A program made the translations under genes and the position numbers. From Pseudomonadota bacterium (GTDB lineage: Bacteria > Pseudomonadota > Gammaproteobacteria > GCA-001735895): a stretch of DNA of 42,643 bases. Below are positions 41,251-42,643 of this stretch, one piece after another; the first letter of the stretch is position 1; each line of letters starts with the position of its first letter. The notes under the pieces were generated by a model. The model had not been told where the DNA came from. It did no database searches and was given only the letters and a program-made list of their open reading frames with translations. Where the stretch lies: assembly GCA_022566015.1 (NCBI GenBank), contig JADFJT010000007.1, positions 1 through 42,643 of the forward strand, in the 5' to 3' direction.

Positions 41251-41419
41251 GCTAAAACCTCCTATTACTTACTAAGATTAAATTGTTTGATCTTTCACAA
41301 CAATGTAGGCTGGGGAATTTAACATCGCCCGAAAGAAATGCTAAATTTTAACTTCGGCAGAGAAGCGAACTTTCTCAAAACCGCCATAAACCATGACCAG
41401 CGACACAGCAATAGTCCGA

Positions 41420-41893
41420 CTAAGACGGGTGGCGAAATCTATTGGTGCTCACCAGAGTTTCGCGCAATCTTCGAGTAGCAATAAAAACTTCGGCGAGGAA
41501 ACAGGTAAGGGCCGCACTGAGAATAATCATGCAAACGATAAACAAACTGGCAACAATTTTGGCAATATGAATGTCGACCAGGCTACCCAGAAAAAGCGCG
41601 ATAATCACCAGGCATACCAGCAACGCGCTGACGGTAGCTAGATAAATGGCCAGGTTAATAAACCAGCCGCGTTTTAACAGGCTGTCCATTTCTCGGTCGA
41701 ATGCGGCCTGATGTTCTGGCAATTCCCGGCTTGTTATAGCAGCCTGCAGTGATCGGGAACGATCAATGGTACGAGCCAGACGGTTAGTCATAACCATCAA
41801 TAATCCAGAAATGCCAGCGAGCAGGAAAACCGGGGCTATTGAAATTTCAATAACCTGGGCAATAGCATTGATATCCCACTGCACACTCTCCAT
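41420..41893 (-). CDS. DUF2721-family membrane protein
   Basis: A 157-residue protein with three helices: residues about 14-36, 75-97 and 108-132. Between the first two lies a basic helical segment, MVMTNRLARTIDRSRSLQA, which is the DUF2721 hallmark. Its function is unknown. Its ATG overlaps the stop of the preceding PLP-enzyme gene as TAATG, so the two are co-translated. That suggests a shared transcript rather than a shared role. Confidence 0.82.
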   Translation of the reverse strand: MESVQWDINAIAQVIEISIAPVFLLAGISGLLMVMTNRLARTIDRSRSLQAAITSRELPEHQAAFDREMDSLLKRGWFINLAIYLATVSALLVCLVIIALFLGSLVDIHIAKIVASLFIVCMIILSAALTCFLAEVFIATRRLRETLVSTNRFRHPS

Positions 41894-42643
41894 TAGTGTT
41901 TCTCCTGTTCGTCATCGACTAGTTCAGGATAACCGAATAGCGAGGGGGTACCTCCAGTATGTAAAAAAACGATGTTATCGTCCGGGCCATAACGCTTAGA
42001 TTCGAGCGAATCGATCACCGCGGCAAATGCCCTACCCGAGTAAGTTGGGTCAAGAAATATCCCTTCACGACGTGCCATCAACTTAATCGCCTGCTCCGTG
42101 GCATCGTTTAGCAAACCGTAACCGGGTGCCAGAAACCGATCATCGCAAAGAATTTCTTCCATATCGATGCGGGTATCCAGGCGCATTAAGTCGATTACCG
42201 ACTCAATTTTCGTGTGAACGCGTTGTCGCTGGCTTTTCGCATCGCGTCGCACACAAATGCCTTCCACAGGCACACGACTGCCACAGCTTCGTAAGCCTAT
42301 TAAAAAGCCAGCCTGTGTCGAAGCGCTGCCGCTGGGAAGTATAAAACATTCGGGTGCTATCTTCATTGATTCGAGTTGCTGTAGAGTTTCCTCGGCGGCT
42401 TCGACATAACCGAGTGCACCATAGGGCGTCTTCGCATTGGACAAATGGATGACATAGGGGTTTTTACCTTCTGCTTTTAATTCCTGAGCGCGGTCGGTCA
42501 GCGCCTGGTCGGCTCCGGCTTCATCGTCCCCTTCCGGATAATAATGAATTTTCGCACCCATTAGTTTGACCAGAAATGGGTTGCCAGACCGATAATACTC
42601 GACTTGTTCTCGATCTACCCGATGCTCTAGCTGAACCTCTATA
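41893..42643 (-). CDS. PLP-dependent D-cysteine desulfhydrase / ACC-deaminase-like protein (5' end outside window)
   Basis: The frame stays open to the window edge: codons upstream of the Met at 42561 read LEHRVDREQVEYYRSGNPFL and continue, so the true start is beyond 42643. About 249 residues of the C-terminal part are seen. Features of the tryptophan-synthase-beta fold group are ILPSGSASTQAGFLIGL (phosphate-binding Gly/Ser loop region) and LDPTYSGRAFAAVID. The late IVFLHTGGTPSLFGYP is typical of D-cysteine desulfhydrase and ACC deaminase. The PLP lysine should be in the missing N-terminal part. Likely substrates are D-cysteine or related D-amino acids. Confidence 0.82.
   Translation of the reverse strand, partial: IEVQLEHRVDREQVEYYRSGNPFLVKLMGAKIHYYPEGDDEAGADQALTDRAQELKAEGKNPYVIHLSNAKTPYGALGYVEAAEETLQQLESMKIAPECFILPSGSASTQAGFLIGLRSCGSRVPVEGICVRRDAKSQRQRVHTKIESVIDLMRLDTRIDMEEILCDDRFLAPGYGLLNDATEQAIKLMARREGIFLDPTYSGRAFAAVIDSLESKRYGPDDNIVFLHTGGTPSLFGYPELVDDEQEKH

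Noticed and set aside
1-42643. CRISPR arrays, tRNA or rRNA genes, prophage
   Set aside because: No regularly spaced direct repeats, cloverleaf-like segments, rRNA sequence or phage structural genes were seen on reading through the window.

Overview
The window reads as part of a gammaproteobacterial chromosome of moderate GC content, probably from a marine or sediment sulphur oxidiser that can respire nitrogen oxides. The main evidence is an aprM-aprB-aprA operon (membrane-anchored APS reductase) next to a copper nitrite reductase island. That island carries its own oxygen-sensing regulators: a heme-PAS FixL, a FixJ and a four-cysteine FNR. The lineage is inferred from gene content; there is no rRNA or other phylogenetic marker in the window.

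Layout. 1-2.1 kb: an apparently complete IS3-family element with imperfect terminal inverted repeats and a probable programmed -1 frameshift. 2.1-10.1 kb: loosely packed accessory genes (flavin monooxygenase with a tiny coupled membrane protein, a lipoprotein, a DMT exporter, a PDZ/coiled-coil membrane protein and an unusual CoA-transferase). These are separated by long intergenic stretches holding a dispersed hairpin repeat. 10.1-11.6 kb: the decayed 3' end of a second IS3-type transposase, a methyltransferase and a MITE-like element. 11.6-18.6 kb: the nirK island. On the minus strand it runs fnr, usp, nirK, a GDT1-type transporter and a type-1 copper protein; fixLJ and a cytochrome c lie on the plus strand, with an unlisted 34-residue membrane protein between them. 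Four FNR-type sites sit at spacings that suit FNR activation. 18.8-25.3 kb: an alcohol dehydrogenase, aprMBA, and a convergent tandem SagB/nitroreductase-type protein. 25.5-27.9 kb: two small-molecule transporters.

27.9-39.7 kb is a long minus-strand catabolic block. It holds a branched-chain-type ABC transporter (livK-H-M-G-F, with livF interrupted by one extra base), ending two bases before a D-malate/tartrate dehydrogenase gene. A second operon encodes a four-subunit succinate dehydrogenase/fumarate reductase paralogue, overlapping a two-subunit class I fumarase/tartrate dehydratase. Together they suggest uptake and processing of a C4 or substituted dicarboxylate. The flavoprotein lacks the histidine that normally holds FAD covalently. 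40.3-42.6 kb: a D-2-hydroxyacid dehydrogenase, a DUF2721 membrane protein and an edge-truncated PLP enzyme.

Most notable points: the FNR-controlled nirK island with its microprotein; the CoA-transferase with Asp in place of the nucleophilic Glu plus a C-terminal extension; the SDH/FRD-like complex with a His-to-Cys change at the flavin site; the livF frameshift; and the hairpin repeat family. I saw no tRNA, rRNA, CRISPR array or prophage.
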